From Pyrocephalus nanus (taxonomy: Eukaryota; Chordata; Aves; Passeriformes; Tyrannidae): a DNA stretch of 64,000 nt. This document shows positions 24,300-36,900 of this stretch, in pieces. Every line of letters begins with the position of its first letter. Position 1 is the first letter of the stretch. Below the pieces are notes generated by a model. That model ran no database searches and was not told where the DNA came from. It saw nothing but the letters and a program-made list of their open reading frames with translations. Location: assembly GCA_038380795.1 (NCBI GenBank), contig CM076266.1, positions 43,732,425-43,796,424 on the forward strand, in the 5' to 3' direction. The translations under genes and the position numbers were made by a program.

Positions 24300-26149
24300 C
24301 TTTCTATAATTTTCATACTCAGTCTAACTGTATTTCTTTTTGATTGGAGATGTTGTAGTTTTATGTAAACAGCCACAAATTCAAAACCTCCCATTTTTGT
24401 GTGAAGGTAAACCTAAGGCTTTTTAAAGTTTAAATCATAAAAAAAAAATAAATAATTAGATTATTGAAAAAACTGGGAGTTGGTAGCAGCAGATTCTGAC
24501 TCCAGGTATTTCCCTGTCTTGGATTTCTGACTTGGATCCCAAACTTTGCTGCCCAAGTTACACATCCAAAGCACTGGAAGAAGAACTCTGCAATTTACAA
24601 TTGTCTCAGGGAAACCTTTTAATTTTCAATAGTTAAAAAACCCCAATCCATCATATTCTGAAACAAATACTAACTCTAACACCAGTAAACTTCTCAGATA
24701 TTTAACATTATCTCAAAACTACTGTTCCTTGAAAAAATACTCAAACACATCTTTAGACAACATGAAGTAATAATCACTGAAGGTGGTAGTTTCCTTCTGG
24801 TCATAACATCACATGATTAAGCACAGCTAAAACTTTTACTTTTGATCCAACTCCAGGCTTTGTCTAACTCAGAAACTCTCAGTCATACTATTCTTCAGGT
24901 GACTGCATTCAACATCTGCTCAAAAATGCAAATAAGCTCTGCTTTGTAAATTTTATCTTGAATTATTTACAAATATTCTAAGTGGAGTTAATTTAATTTG
25001 CTTTATTTGAGACAACATACTACACACATGAAAAGACTTCATTAATGTCAGTGGAAGACAATAAAGCTAACTGACAACTAAGGTTGCTGTCACTCACCTG
25101 TGGTAGGAGACCCAGACAAAGTCTTCTTCTTTGAAACATTACATTATTTCTACAAAGCAAATAAAATAAAATATTCTACGTGGTCCACACAAAGTGTTTA
25201 TGGTCATCTTGGCAATATGAGAAAGCAGAGGTTTGAACGTAGATTTCTGAGATCTGACATCAGCTGCAAAACTACTACATGATTGTGACATAGGTTTTTA
25301 TTCCTCTCTCAGTATTCATTAAAAAAGTTATCCCTGCACTGAACAGCCTACTCCAAGTCTCTTAGTGGTATTACTAGATGCAATTAAAAGTAATGATTAC
25401 TACTGAAATAAATAGTAGTTGAAGAAAGATTGTACACCAGAAGTGTCCCAGCCAGGTTCAATTCTGAGTTGCTGTTGATGGGTTTGCACAGTTTGAAATG
25501 GTTAAATCTATCTAACTTAGCATAAACAGTTTACTACGTATGTTTACGAGAGTGTGTCAAAAGCAATGACAGTTATTTGAATACACTATCAGATTCCAGA
25601 GTAGATAAAATGTTGTAAGATGTTATAGTAAGTAGAACATACTCATGAAGCAGAACTTGTAAGAAAATCCTTAGTTTATTAATTCCTAGTTCTGTATTAA
25701 AAATTATGTAATAAAAATTTAATTCCATCTACTGTAATATTCTAAATTCTAAAAAAGTCAAATGGTTTACAGCCCAAGAAACATGCTTGTAATTCTGAAA
25801 CCTCTATTATTTTCTTTTTCCATTTTGTGGGAATTCACATCCCAAAATGCTTTGGTTTTAAAGGAAGGCCTCACAATTTTAGATGGCAAAACTAGGGGGA
25901 AAAATTAATGTGATTGTGTGGGGAGATGGGAGATATTTTATCTGGATTTGTAGTGCTGTGTGGGAATGTTTAGTTCTGTGTTGCTTATCCTACAACTCTA
26001 AAAGAACAAAATTACATTTACAGTGTAAAAAGATTAATGACAATACCACTTTCTATGACAGCACCATGGTACACTGTTATCAGAGAATGGGCGAGACAGC
26101 TGCTACTTTTTTAAATTTCTTGAGATTTATTGTTCTAGCTTTAATTATA
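24300..26149. other. AT-rich non-coding stretch, nothing recognised
   Basis: The open frame at 25883-26155 on the + strand (90 codons) has cysteine- and tyrosine-rich content without a known motif. No repeat, RNA gene or mobile element was seen. Confidence 0.5.
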
Positions 26150-26500
26150 TTCTGATGGGACTTTGTGAGTACCACATCAGTTTAAATTTTCAGTAAATGC
26201 GGTTAAATAAACTGTCACAACAAAGAAATAAGACATAAATGCACAAGATTAGTCTCCATGTTAAATAGTCTTCCAGTTTATCCAAAAGGCTTCCTCACTA
26301 ACATGTTCCCTGAGCTGTGGGGAAGCAGGTACCTGGTGCAGTTTGGGCTTTTTAAATGTTTTATTATGATGTTACTCTTAATTTAGACACTCTCCTTATT
26401 GATTGGCAGCATTGCTTATGATGAAGAGTGTAATTCCTGCATCGTTAGATCCTGGGAAACTTCCATTTACCTCAGCAGAGCTGTAGAGAACATTGATGCA
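26150..26500. promoter_or_regulatory. Candidate conserved non-coding element
   Basis: Visible words include GCGGTTAAATAAACTGTCA (about 26199-26217), TTTTATTATGATG (about 26359-26371), TTATTGATTGGCAG (about 26397-26410, which includes an inverted CCAAT word) and TAATTCCTGCATCG (about 26430-26443). The stretch stands out from the run-rich flanks. Function is inferred. Confidence 0.3.
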
Positions 26501-27079
26501 ACTACATGTTAGCAGGCAGAGTTCATCTAGCAGGTCTGGAGGAAAATCACGACTAGGAATTAGGTTTTCTTATCTACCAATATGTAGCAAAAGACCAGCA
26601 CTTCAAACATATGCTCAGGGCATAATTTACTTTTGGCAGGTAAAAAGACAAAGACATTTTAGGTACAGAAAAGACTATTCACTTATAATCATTAGCTTTG
26701 CTAGTGAGATTTTAATAATTTCATTTTTTAATATAAATATTTGGCTAATAGATATGAAAGGTATTTATTTTCTCTTCAGTTGGCTTGCTTTCCTAGGATT
26801 AGTATAGTATGACAGATGGCTGATGTCATCTTTACTTGGAAGAACTCAGCTGGCAATAATAGCACGGTACATTTCTGGGGATTTGTGGTACGGTATGTCA
26901 TGAAGTGGTTTTCAACCAAAAAGAGGCCAAAAGGGAATTCCCAGAAGTAAATATCTGCCTATGATATCCTACTGTGTCTTGTTGATGCATCACAAACAGA
27001 AGGAAGCATAGAGTCTTTATAAAACTCCATAAATATTTACAATATTGTTGAAAATACATTGGAAATGCTACAGATTGCA

Positions 27080-27410
27080 AATGGTATGGGCCCCCTTGGC
27101 ACTGTAACTTTGATTTTGCTGTTGAGTGAGAATAACAAAAACTGGTGCTTTATATATATCAGAGTCTGTTATGTATATATTTTAAGTTCAGTGATTTTTG
27201 TCACATTTGACATTTGTGTGTAATAGAGTGAAGGCATTAATATTATTAGAATGTAGATATGCTGGCTGATTGTTTTTCATTTTGCTAATGATTGCTGTGA
27301 TGAGTAGAATAATGTCAGGGTTGGAGGGTTGAAGTTAATGAGAGCTTTCCGTTGCGCCACTGATTAATGGTGGATACCATAGTGAGAGATTTTCAGATTC
27401 CTCCCATATA
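27080..27410. promoter_or_regulatory. Candidate conserved non-coding element
   Basis: Contains TAATGATTG (27286-27294), a GAAGTTAATGAGAGC string (about 27330-27344), and CTGATTAATGGTGGATACC (about 27360-27378), next to a rare CpG-bearing word CCGTTGCGCC (about 27349-27358). Homeodomain-type cores are dense. Function and target are not visible. Confidence 0.33.
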
Positions 27411-28429
27411 AAAACAGTAAAGGTAAAAATGAAACTGCCAATTTAAACATTTTTACTTTGACTACCTACCAAAATGTTTCTAAACCTGTCATGACTGCAT
27501 CCAGGCCTGACAAAAACTGTGAGAAATTATATAAAAACATATAAATTGTATCAGATGCTTGTAATTATATAAATCAAAGCTTGTTTCATAAATCTACACT
27601 TTCTCCATCTGCACTAGGCTAAACTGCAGTAGATTTATATTCCTCTCCCTAAATGCATGTTGAAGAGTACTTTGGCTGAAGGTAGAAAAATAGGTCAGAT
27701 TGCAGCATAATATATGTTTAAACATTAAAAAAAGGATTTTTGCAATAGCTGACTTAATAACTAGAGTTTAAATGTGATGAGTAGTTGATATCTCTTCCCT
27801 TTTGATCCAAGAACAGGCTTTACTGACTGGATTCCAAAGGCTGAGGGCAGTCACTAACATTCACAAAGCTCCAACTCTTCTTGAAGAAAATAGACACAAA
27901 TGCAAGAAAGCAGATGAGTATCCATAAGAAACCGAGAAAATATTTTTGATAATTATTTCCTATTTCTATGCTTTTTTCCTGCTCTATGTCACAGTGAGAA
28001 GGAAAAGAGAGACTGCAAGATAATGAAAAGGTGCATTAAAAAAAACAACCCACTACAACCTCAAAAGCTAACCTTACTTTCAAAAGTGTCATCTTGTCAA
28101 ACAAAATATGTAAGTTCTTTTAAAATTTTTTTTAAGAGCTTTCCAATATATATATATAATTAGCATAAAATATCATATAAGAAATAGAGTATAAGAAAAC
28201 TTAATCACTTAAGACAAATGTAGTTGCTTGTCATATTAACCTATCTTTATATACCTCAGAAATATACAAATAAAGTATGACCATGACATTTATATGAGTA
28301 TTTTTATTCCTTTTCCATTTTTTATTAGGAAATAAAATTAAATGGCTGCATGTACCATGGTTAAGAGAAGTTAGATCTTGATCCATCACCTGAATATTAT
28401 GGCCAATGAATGATAATTGACCCATGATG
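27411..28429. other. AT-rich non-coding stretch
   Basis: A short (AT)n run lies at about 28144-28156. Open frames are short and unassigned. Confidence 0.5.
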
Positions 28430-28870
28430 CCTATTAGAACCAGTGTAGGCTTTGCCCATTATGCGGACAAATTTGAAACAGGCTGGCCTTATAATAGGCA
28501 GCATAAAGCTGTCATGTTCCACAGTCGTTATCTTGATGGTGCACTGAAGAGACCATCATACACTGCAACATGGAAAATAGTAGGCTGGCAGGATTTTTAA
28601 TGTTTTTCTTTTGTGGTACAGGGTACTTCTTTCCCTTCTTTCCTAAGTATGATTAAATAATCATAAGAACTCCTCTAAGGGCTAATCTGCGTTATTTCCC
28701 AGATTTTCACCTTGGGGACATATTGTCCCTTGTCACTGAAACCTCAGGGACAGAAGGGTACGCTACAGGGTGGCACAGCAGGAAGCTGAGATACTGATGA
28801 AACAGTGTTCAGTTAATGAAGGCATGGCCCATGGCTTCTGCTGGTATGCCATATGTTTGAAGAAATGCTA
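28430..28870. promoter_or_regulatory. Candidate conserved non-coding block (two parts)
   Basis: Two low-repeat patches, about 28430-28580 and 28680-28870, are separated by a T-rich spacer. The first contains GCCCATTATGCGGACAA (about 28454-28470) and a CCTTATAATAGG palindrome-like word (about 28487-28498). The second contains GCTAATCTGCG (28681-28691) and TCAGTTAATGAAGGCATGG (about 28810-28828). The texture is like conserved regulatory DNA. I cannot test conservation. Confidence 0.27.
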
Positions 28871-30285
28871 ATGACTACAATTCAAATACCTTTTTCATCT
28901 TAACTATATGTAAATGTGTTTATAAATGCTCTCTTATAAATATACTATCACATTTTTAAAAGCTAAGTGCTAATGTTGCTTTCAACATCTATAATACACA
29001 ATAATTAAAACTTTAGCAATTCTGTTTAATTATACCTTATGGGAAACTGTACAGTAATTTATAGAAATTAAGCAGAAAAACAAAGATCAACAGAAATAAA
29101 GCAGAAGTGGAAGAACTGAATAATAAATCACTTAGATCATTATTTTACAAAAACAAGATCATTGTGAAAAGACTACTTAGGGCCCAATTCTCAAACAGCT
29201 GAGATTTGCAAGGGGAAGATTAGTTTAAAAACTCATGTCGTTCTACTAAAAATCTCTTTCAGCAGGTTGAACTAATTGTGACTTTTTCGAATTGTCAGAT
29301 AATTTAGCAAAACCCCAAAAATACAACTACATATTTAATATAAAAAATTGAGAGGGATCTTAATTGGGCCATGGCTTTTTTCTCTGTTTTACTTTTTGAA
29401 AACCCTGTAACTCTGCAGGTGATCATTAGCCACAAATGGCATTTTGCAGTGAATCATCTTCTCCACAAGTGGCCAAAACAACATCTCCATTGCAACAGCA
29501 GAAGTGATATTCAGGAAGAGCAGTTGGTGACCAGGTTAGCCTACATGGGACACCACTATTTTTGCTGCAAGACAGGACACCCTGTTGCAGTCATAACTGT
29601 TCCAAAGAATCTCCCTCAAGATCCAGGTTAAAGCACAGTGGTATTTCTAATCTTGGAGTCTACTAATTGCTTTTTTTTCCTCTTAACATAACTTAGAGAA
29701 CTGACTAGTATCCAAACACTGCCTAACACCTACTATGGAATTTAAATAAACTTAAGAAGGGCCAGCTAGTTTAAAATTTCAGAGAAAGTCTACTTGCTTG
29801 GTATCTCACATAGGCAAACCCATGATCTTTACCACCAGTTAACTTCATTTTCATTCAAAAATCCAGTCTAAACAAAAAGGAAACTAAATTATAAAATGTG
29901 CCATATACCTGAGCAATTTTTAGGTCACTCTGAGTATTAAGGTAAAACACCTGTATCATGCTACTTTTACTAAATCTCTTCCTTTGCTTTTACCTTTAGA
30001 ATTAGGGCAGAAGAAACTATATGACTAAGATTTACTTATCCAGTTTCAGACAGAACTGTCTTACATAAGTGGTATACTTTCAGCAGAAGACTTTTTCTGC
30101 TTCCCTCTCACCAAAAAGGGTCACAAATTTGACCTTAACAAATGAAGAGGAGAACTGGAAAAAACCCCATATTATTTTGTGATCATTTTACTTACAAATT
30201 AGGCAACTGTTTGAAAAAAATAATTTCTGAGTAACCATATACTGGGGACAACTTCATGGGAACCCAAACCAGGCTTGTGTGTAAT
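28871..30285. other. Non-coding stretch, nothing recognised
   Basis: An open frame at 29371-29631 (+, 86 codons) starts with ATG but has no known domain and no sign of splicing signals or codon bias. No mobile element was seen. Confidence 0.45.
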
Positions 30286-30308
30286 GTTCCATGTGCAAAA
30301 CATGGAAC
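30286..30308. repeat. Perfect 9-bp hairpin with 5-nt loop
   Basis: GTTCCATGT at 30286-30294 is exactly complementary to ACATGGAAC at 30300-30308 around a GCAAA loop. Only broken pairing continues outside (GTAA against TTAC with bulges), so it does not make a convincing microRNA precursor. Confidence 0.7.
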
Positions 30309-31450
30309 CTGTTTTACAGTCAAGGCAATGAATTCTTTTAACTTCTATTAGACAGAATTTGAAAGTATGGTGCACAAAGGACAACACTTTGAAGGTAAAA
30401 AAACCAAAGAAAATCACAGTTTCTCGATATCTTGGTGGGAGATCCTTTAGACTGTGTAAACAACCTCTTTATCAACTCTGCCATCTCTCAAAGGTCTATT
30501 TGTCTTCATCTGCTCAGCCAAAGGCAGCTTTCTGCCCTCTATGCTTTCTTCAGCCAGGCAAGACAATGAGGGTCAAGAATGTGGCCCTGCATATTTGACA
30601 CATAGGCTCTGAATGTCTCCTTTTTTAACCATTAACACTGACTGGTCCATTGAGGTGCCACTCTCTTCTGAAAGTCTGGTGAGGCATGGGCCTTTTGTTG
30701 GCCCTTCATACTGAAGAAAATTTCACACTCTGACGGTACATTATTTTTATTGACAAAAATGTAAAATATAGAGGACAAGGTAATGGACTAGAGAGTATGT
30801 CCTTCAGCTTAGCAAGTCAGTTCCAGCTTGGAAAGTAAAGAATTATTTTTGCACTCAGCACTTTCTTACTGACACCTCTGAAGTATATGAGGAAAATTAT
30901 TTCAGGTACCTTCAATTACCACAGTTAACAAACTCCAGTTCTCAAAAAAGAAAAAGGATTTCCTTTATTCCTATTTTACAAATACGGGTATAGGACAAAA
31001 AGGCAAATGTTTGCAGTTCTAAAAAATAGGGGTGGTCAGTCTAAATACAATGATTTTGACAAGAATCAGAAAACTTTAGATATTTGACCTTTGGAGTCAG
31101 GGTCAGAAAATATTTAAAGATCAAAAATGGGATTTATGTAGTGTTTGGGGTTTTTTAAAACAATCAAGTGAATATATAATTTTGTAGGCTACAGAAATAC
31201 AGGAAGGGAATGGCAGTGACAGAGAAAAACTTCTGGATTTCAGTTCTCATCAATAGGATTATCTCACTCCTACAAAACACAGAAACAGTCTTAGAAAAGG
31301 CTTGACACCAGATCTTCCACTTTAATGGGAGTTAACAGCTATGGAGTTAAGACTCCGCTTTTTCCTTGTCTTTCATGCTTAGCAAATCCTCAGTTGTCTT
31401 CTGCAGAGCATTTGAACTTTATAAGCAGCATTTGAAAGTTATGCAGTTCC
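30309..31450. other. Non-coding stretch, nothing recognised
   Basis: No open frame above 80 codons, no repeat family and no RNA gene is visible. Confidence 0.5.
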
Positions 31451-31512
31451 CAGAAACACAGAATATTCTGGATTGGAAAGGCTCTAAAGAAGACAGTTAA
31501 GAGTACTAACCT
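31451..31512 (-). mobile_element. Probable short CR1 3' tail fragment
   Basis: On the minus strand this resembles the last 60 bases of the CR1 type seen at 49.1-49.8 kb. CAGAAACACAGAATATTCTG (31451-31470) followed by GATTGGAAAGG (31471-31481) aligns with the reverse complement of its ATTCTGTGATTCTG tail and the TCCCTTCCAACTC word before it. The following bases align only with gaps. It is too short to be certain. Confidence 0.5.
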
Positions 31513-33460
31513 AGGACCTGGGTAAGGTGAACTTGGAAGTCCTCAGGCAAGTCTTCGATTCATAATTTTTTTACCTATTCACTTGCAAACTAAATAGCAC
31601 ACAGCAATGTTTCTCTTCACCCTCTTGATGCATTTTAACAAGTGTAAATGAGCACATATCGGGAACCTCTAAACAGGCCTTACCTTATCTACAGGAGGGA
31701 ACTTTGAGCCCTTGAAAAAGGTGTCACATAAGCTGTCATGAAGCTCCATAAACATGGGATTCTTGTCCTGTCCATTCACTGATTCTGCAGCTGCAGATAG
31801 CTTCACACATTTTACACTTTATTTCATTTTCTGAGGTGTCTAACTTTCCCTTTGGAAGGAACCTGGCAGCCTAGAACTAGGCAAATTAGGGAGGTAAATT
31901 TGGCTTTAGACCATACTAGTTGTTACTAGGGTTGAAAAGGAGAAATGGTGGCCCAAATATTCAGTCTTCTCAAGTTATTTCAATAATCTGCTTTGTAGTT
32001 ATTTGTGGAGAGGGGAAACTATGAAAAGCCATTTTCCTTGGGAAAAACAACTACTACAATAGAGTGATCCTTGGAAGGCCTGTAGGATCCTCAGTCAAAC
32101 ATTTGGATTTTTAAAAAAAACCAAATCCTTTCTGTTTGCTTGTTTCAGAAAAGTAGGCTATTCACTGGAGTAATGTATATTACTTTGCTTCTCCAGGTAA
32201 GAAACTGATTGATTATGTGCCATTTCTCCCTTCCCTTCATCACTTACAGGCAGTGTTTTCAGGCCCTGGTCTGATGGTATAATTTGATGGTATATCTTGA
32301 GTTTTCAGTGCTTTTTTGGACCTATATGTCCTAATTTTTCGTAACTAGACCCTCCAGAAACTGAATCAACCCTTCTTCCTTTGGAGAAATTGTGACTAAT
32401 AAAGCTAAAGTCTAAATACCAACCATCTATCAGATGTTCAATACAGCAAGTGGAAAAGATAACTGGATAAAAATCCACCAAACTGGAGGGAACTATTTAA
32501 TTTGATTAGTATGGTTAAAGACATGTTCAGGCTTACATCTTTGCAGAATCATTGCAACTAGACCAACTGTTTATGTTTCAGAAAAAGTATAAGAGAATTT
32601 ATTAAATCTAGAATTTCATAGGAAATTTAGCCTTTCAGAAAAAAACTTTGATCACAAAGAATCAAAATAAAATTTGATGTTTCTTACAAAACTTTTTTTT
32701 GGGGGAAAAAAGAATTTAAAGTTCAATAGATATAAGTTGAAAATGTTTCAAAGAGACTTCTGCTTTTAGGTATGAATTATATCATAGTTACCAATGAACC
32801 TCAAAATGAAAAATAATTTTAAAACAAATAGCAACATTAGACCTCAATAAACGCAGAGAAAGCTATGAACTTATTGCAATGCTTTGTTTCAAATTAGAAA
32901 ACACCTTTCAAGCAAATTTAATCAAAATTGATACTTTCCTTTAAAAAGTTCCATTTTGTCAAAATGCTGTTTCCTGACAGCTGCAGTTATAACTTATATT
33001 TAGAAGCTTCCAAAACATTTTAATTTTGAAGTTATTATACAGAAACTTCCAGTGCTAAAAGAGAATATTGTAAACACTGAAGGCTTAAAATAGCCTTTTC
33101 AAATCAGGATCAAAAGCTATATAATATTGGAATATGGCTGGGAAATTATTTCAAGAGACAAAAAACATTTGGAAAATGTTTGTAAAACATTGCTTTCCAT
33201 AAATCTATACAAAGAACTGAAACCTCAAGCATTTGCTAAGGAAAAATGCCATCTCACACCCTCCTGATTATTCAGTTGTGATGCATTATGTCTGTTTACT
33301 CACACCTAGCATATGAGACATGGACTCTGGGGCAGAGGTGAGCAGATTTCAGTAAAGTAGGCTGGTGCCTGCTGGACATCCTTTATTTATACCAGAAGAG
33401 CTACAAAAAGAGGAAAGAGCATAAAAGACAGGGAGCAAAGGCAACCCTGATAACCGAAAG
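31513..33460. other. AT-rich non-coding stretch, nothing recognised
   Basis: The stretch is run-rich and has no open frame, repeat family or RNA gene that I can support. A T8 followed by G5 lies at 32693-32705. Confidence 0.5.
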
Positions 33461-33495
33461 TAAGTAAGTAAGCAAGTAAATAAATAAATAAATAA
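33461..33495. repeat. Compound (TAAG)n-(TAAA)n microsatellite
   Basis: TAAG units, one with a substitution, run into TAAA units up to 33495. This is a typical tetranucleotide microsatellite. Confidence 0.92.
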
Positions 33496-33689
33496 GGACT
33501 TCTTTATCTCCACCTTTAATTTTATTTTTTTTAATGTAGAGAACAGTTTAGATATTTTAAAAGGTATTTCCTTACCACCGTTTCTTGGAGTCGTAGAACA
33601 CACAGTACCTACCATTTCTAAGACATAGTTCATTTCACTAGAGGTATCCAGAAAGCTAATTATCTCCTGAGAACTTGCTATAATTTTAA

Positions 33690-33934
33690 GGGTTATGCAA
33701 AAGATGTTAACTAATCACACAGCTCCCAGATATTTGCAACATGGAGTGTGACTCTGAGGTTGCATTTAAATGAGAGACAGGCATGACTACTGATGTGTTG
33801 TTTGTTAGTGCTGCACAGCAAGCAAAATGCTACATTAAACAGTGCCAAATTCACAATACTTCATCGGTTATGCTTCAGAGATAACAGAAAGTATACAACA
33901 CTTAATCAGTGTTCAGTGTTCCACAGGCTATATT
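33690..33934. promoter_or_regulatory. Candidate conserved non-coding element
   Basis: This is a low-repeat patch between two microsatellites. It holds GATATTTGCAACATGG (about 33729-33744), TGCATTTAAATGAG (about 33761-33774) and CTTCATCGGTTATGC (about 33860-33874). The CpG in the last word is notable in AT-rich vertebrate DNA. Function is inferred from texture. Confidence 0.32.
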
Positions 33935-33957
33935 AAATAATAATAATAATAATAATA
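33935..33957. repeat. (AAT)n microsatellite
   Basis: About seven uninterrupted trinucleotide units. Confidence 0.93.
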
Positions 33958-36900
33958 GAAGTACTTCAGGGAAAAAATAGAATATAAATTAATTCTAAAT
34001 CGTAAATATGATGCAATGCAAATAAATGCAAACAAGAGAAACAAAATATTTATTTTTCTATCAAACACTGACCCAATTTGGAAAACTCAGGCTCATGGGT
34101 AAATTAAAATTCACAGGTCAGGCCTTATTTTATCTGTATTGGCTCAAAGTGATACAAATTTGAGGATGTCCAAATATGAAACATAAAACTCAGAACATTT
34201 TCTCAGTTTAGAATTGCTACTTCTTAATATATAGTAAAACCAAAAGTGCTGCAGACAAATACCAGACTTTCTGTCTATTTTCAGAAATGAAAAATAAAGT
34301 TTAATGAATCTGAAAACAATAGCACTGACTTCTTTAAAAACTACCAATAATGTTATTGTTTTTTTCCCCCTGTAAATAGTTGTAAGGACAAGCAGATAGT
34401 CATTTTATGACAAATCCTCACTTTTAAAGGTTTTAATTTAAGGCAATCAGTCAACAGTCAAACATGAACATATATGTATTTTAAAGTACAGACAAAATAT
34501 GGATACAAATTTATATCTATTATATATCTATAAAGACAACAACAGCAACAAAATTTAGAGAATAATAGTATATCATTCCAGCAAGAGTTAATATTTATGC
34601 CTTGAACAAAATTGCAACAGATAAGAATGATAGATAACTCTAAACTCCTGACGTGAATTATTTAATTAATTGTTGCCATTTTATGCTACAACACTAAGCA
34701 TATTGAAGTAGGTCCATGCATATTTCAATAGGTGCATCTTTTCAATTTAGGGCTATGTCATCACTAACCTAAATTAGAGACTGGATAATTAATATTTAAC
34801 TTCTATTAAAGGATCTTAAAATGTATAGTCTTAACCACCATCCTTCATTAAAGACTGCCCCATGAAAATCTATTTGTAAATTTCCACTTAATTTTAAAGC
34901 AAGTGAAACACCAATACAACTTCAGAGGGCAAATAAATGGCAAAAATCAAAAGAATCTAGGGTTTTAGCAACCCACAGAAAGTTTCTATCTATGCATGTT
35001 GCAGAATTTATATCCTTCTGATCAGAGAGTTGAGGGGAAAAAGAGGGAACCTGAGATGAACTAGAAGAAAATCTGCAGAGGTTTATTTTCAGGGCATATC
35101 TGACAACTGATGTGGATTTTCAGTTTAAGCTTAGTGGAAAGAAAACAAAAAAAAAGGCAAAAACATTCCAGGAAGCTCTGGTATTTGCCATAGAAATCAA
35201 ATCTTGCCTTGAAGCAAGAAGCAGCTGTTACTGAGAAATATGGGAATAATTTACCATAAGAGGCAAAAGAACGAAGAAAATAGATTCTAATCTGGTTCAT
35301 AATATTATTATTTAAAATTATTATTTAAAAAGTCAGAAAAACAGAAGAAACGGGCAAAATTGCAAGCTGTCAGAGATAAATGCTGACACTATGGGGAAAA
35401 AATACTAGATCAGTTAGTTAACTAGAAGGTCAGAATGCAGAGTTCAGGTGTTCAATGAAACCTGCCTTCCAGCTCAGATAGAGTCTGGTTTAAAGCAGAA
35501 AAAAAGAGAGTCACAGACATGAAGAATGAAAAAGCTGTTTGCACTCAAATATAAAACTGTAAAACTGCAGATCAGAAATGCTGAAAAGCCTAAAAAGTCT
35601 GGGATCAAAAACAAAGCCCCATAATTAGCAATTCCTATTTAAGAATTGTGCCTACTTAACCCAGATTTCTAATCTGTCTTTGAAAAGTGAACTGGAGAAG
35701 CTCAGGTAGCCAAAATAAAAAGGATGAACTAATCAGTGGCTTGTATTTCATTATGGTCAAGAATGGTACCCCATATCAGCAAAAGGACTTTAACTTTCAT
35801 AGTCTTAGACACTAGACCGAAAAAAACAAACAAACAAAAAAAAACCCACTAAACAAAACACAGAAATAAACTCTTATTCAATGTCAATATTTTTTTGCCA
35901 GCTCTAGTAGTCAGTTTGAAAAAGTCATTTTGGGGAATAATTAACTTTAAACCCGCCTCTCCCCAAAACAGAGATTTTCAGTATGTTATTTAAAGTCCAC
36001 AGGCCAAATTTTCTATCAATTAACTCTGACTTCAGAGAATCAGCAAAAATGCAGCTGCAAAGAGTAAAACTTTGCTAGGATGAAAATGTCTTTCCAGCTA
36101 TGTAGTTTTGAAAGAGCCTAGCCTTTTAAGGTTCAATTTTTGAGAAAACACAATAAACTTTGCATTTCTGCTACTAACCAGTCTATACTACTTTGATGCT
36201 TAAATACTTGCTAAAAATCACTCATGTTATTGAGAGTTAGGCACAGTTAAATAATTTCATTAATAAGGACCTATATATGCATACAACAGTTTTTTATGAT
36301 TTAGTTGTGATGACTTCACAATCCATTTTCAAACTTTTCCATGAGGAGCCATAAATTCAAGAAGAAAACTTGAACAAACCAAAAACAATGTTAGTCACTT
36401 AAAACTCCTGTAATTTTTGCTTCCTAACAACTTTTTCCTGACCTTATTCAGAAATCTAATCTAAGTCACACATCATGTCTGAGCCTACCTGCATCCTACG
36501 TAATTTGCCTGAAAACCTTTATTTTATTGTGTGCATTTTATTTGTGCATTCCTTTTGATAATTTCACCTCAGTTCTCTGTATATATTAAAATAACAACTA
36601 ATGCACATATGAATTTGAATGCCATACTGAAATTAGTATAGAAGATGGAGTAAGAGATTAAAAAAGCAAGTGCAAGAGATGAGATTGGAAAGGTTCAATG
36701 GGACAATTCAGTGTGTAAAAGAGGCTCAGAATTTTGTATATTACCTTCATTATATTCTGAAAACATTTAAATCTCATTTTCAGAAAGAGCTCAAGCTCAG
36801 CAAGACCCCTAATGGGATTATTGCTACCTAATTCCCTTTAAAAAATTGAGAGCTGAGTTGAAATTGAACTGTGGGTGACAGTTCAAATGTGTAATTTTCA

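Noticed and set aside
29371..29631. 86-codon ATG-started frame with Cys and His residues
   Set aside because: The Cys and His spacing does not fit a zinc finger, and there is no supporting context.
30286..30308. Possible microRNA precursor
   Set aside because: Only 9 bp pair perfectly and the outer stem is broken. A precursor normally needs a longer stem of about 30 bp.
33461..33957. Possible CRISPR-like or satellite array
   Set aside because: These are two separate short microsatellites. There are no direct repeats with unique spacers, and the DNA is vertebrate.
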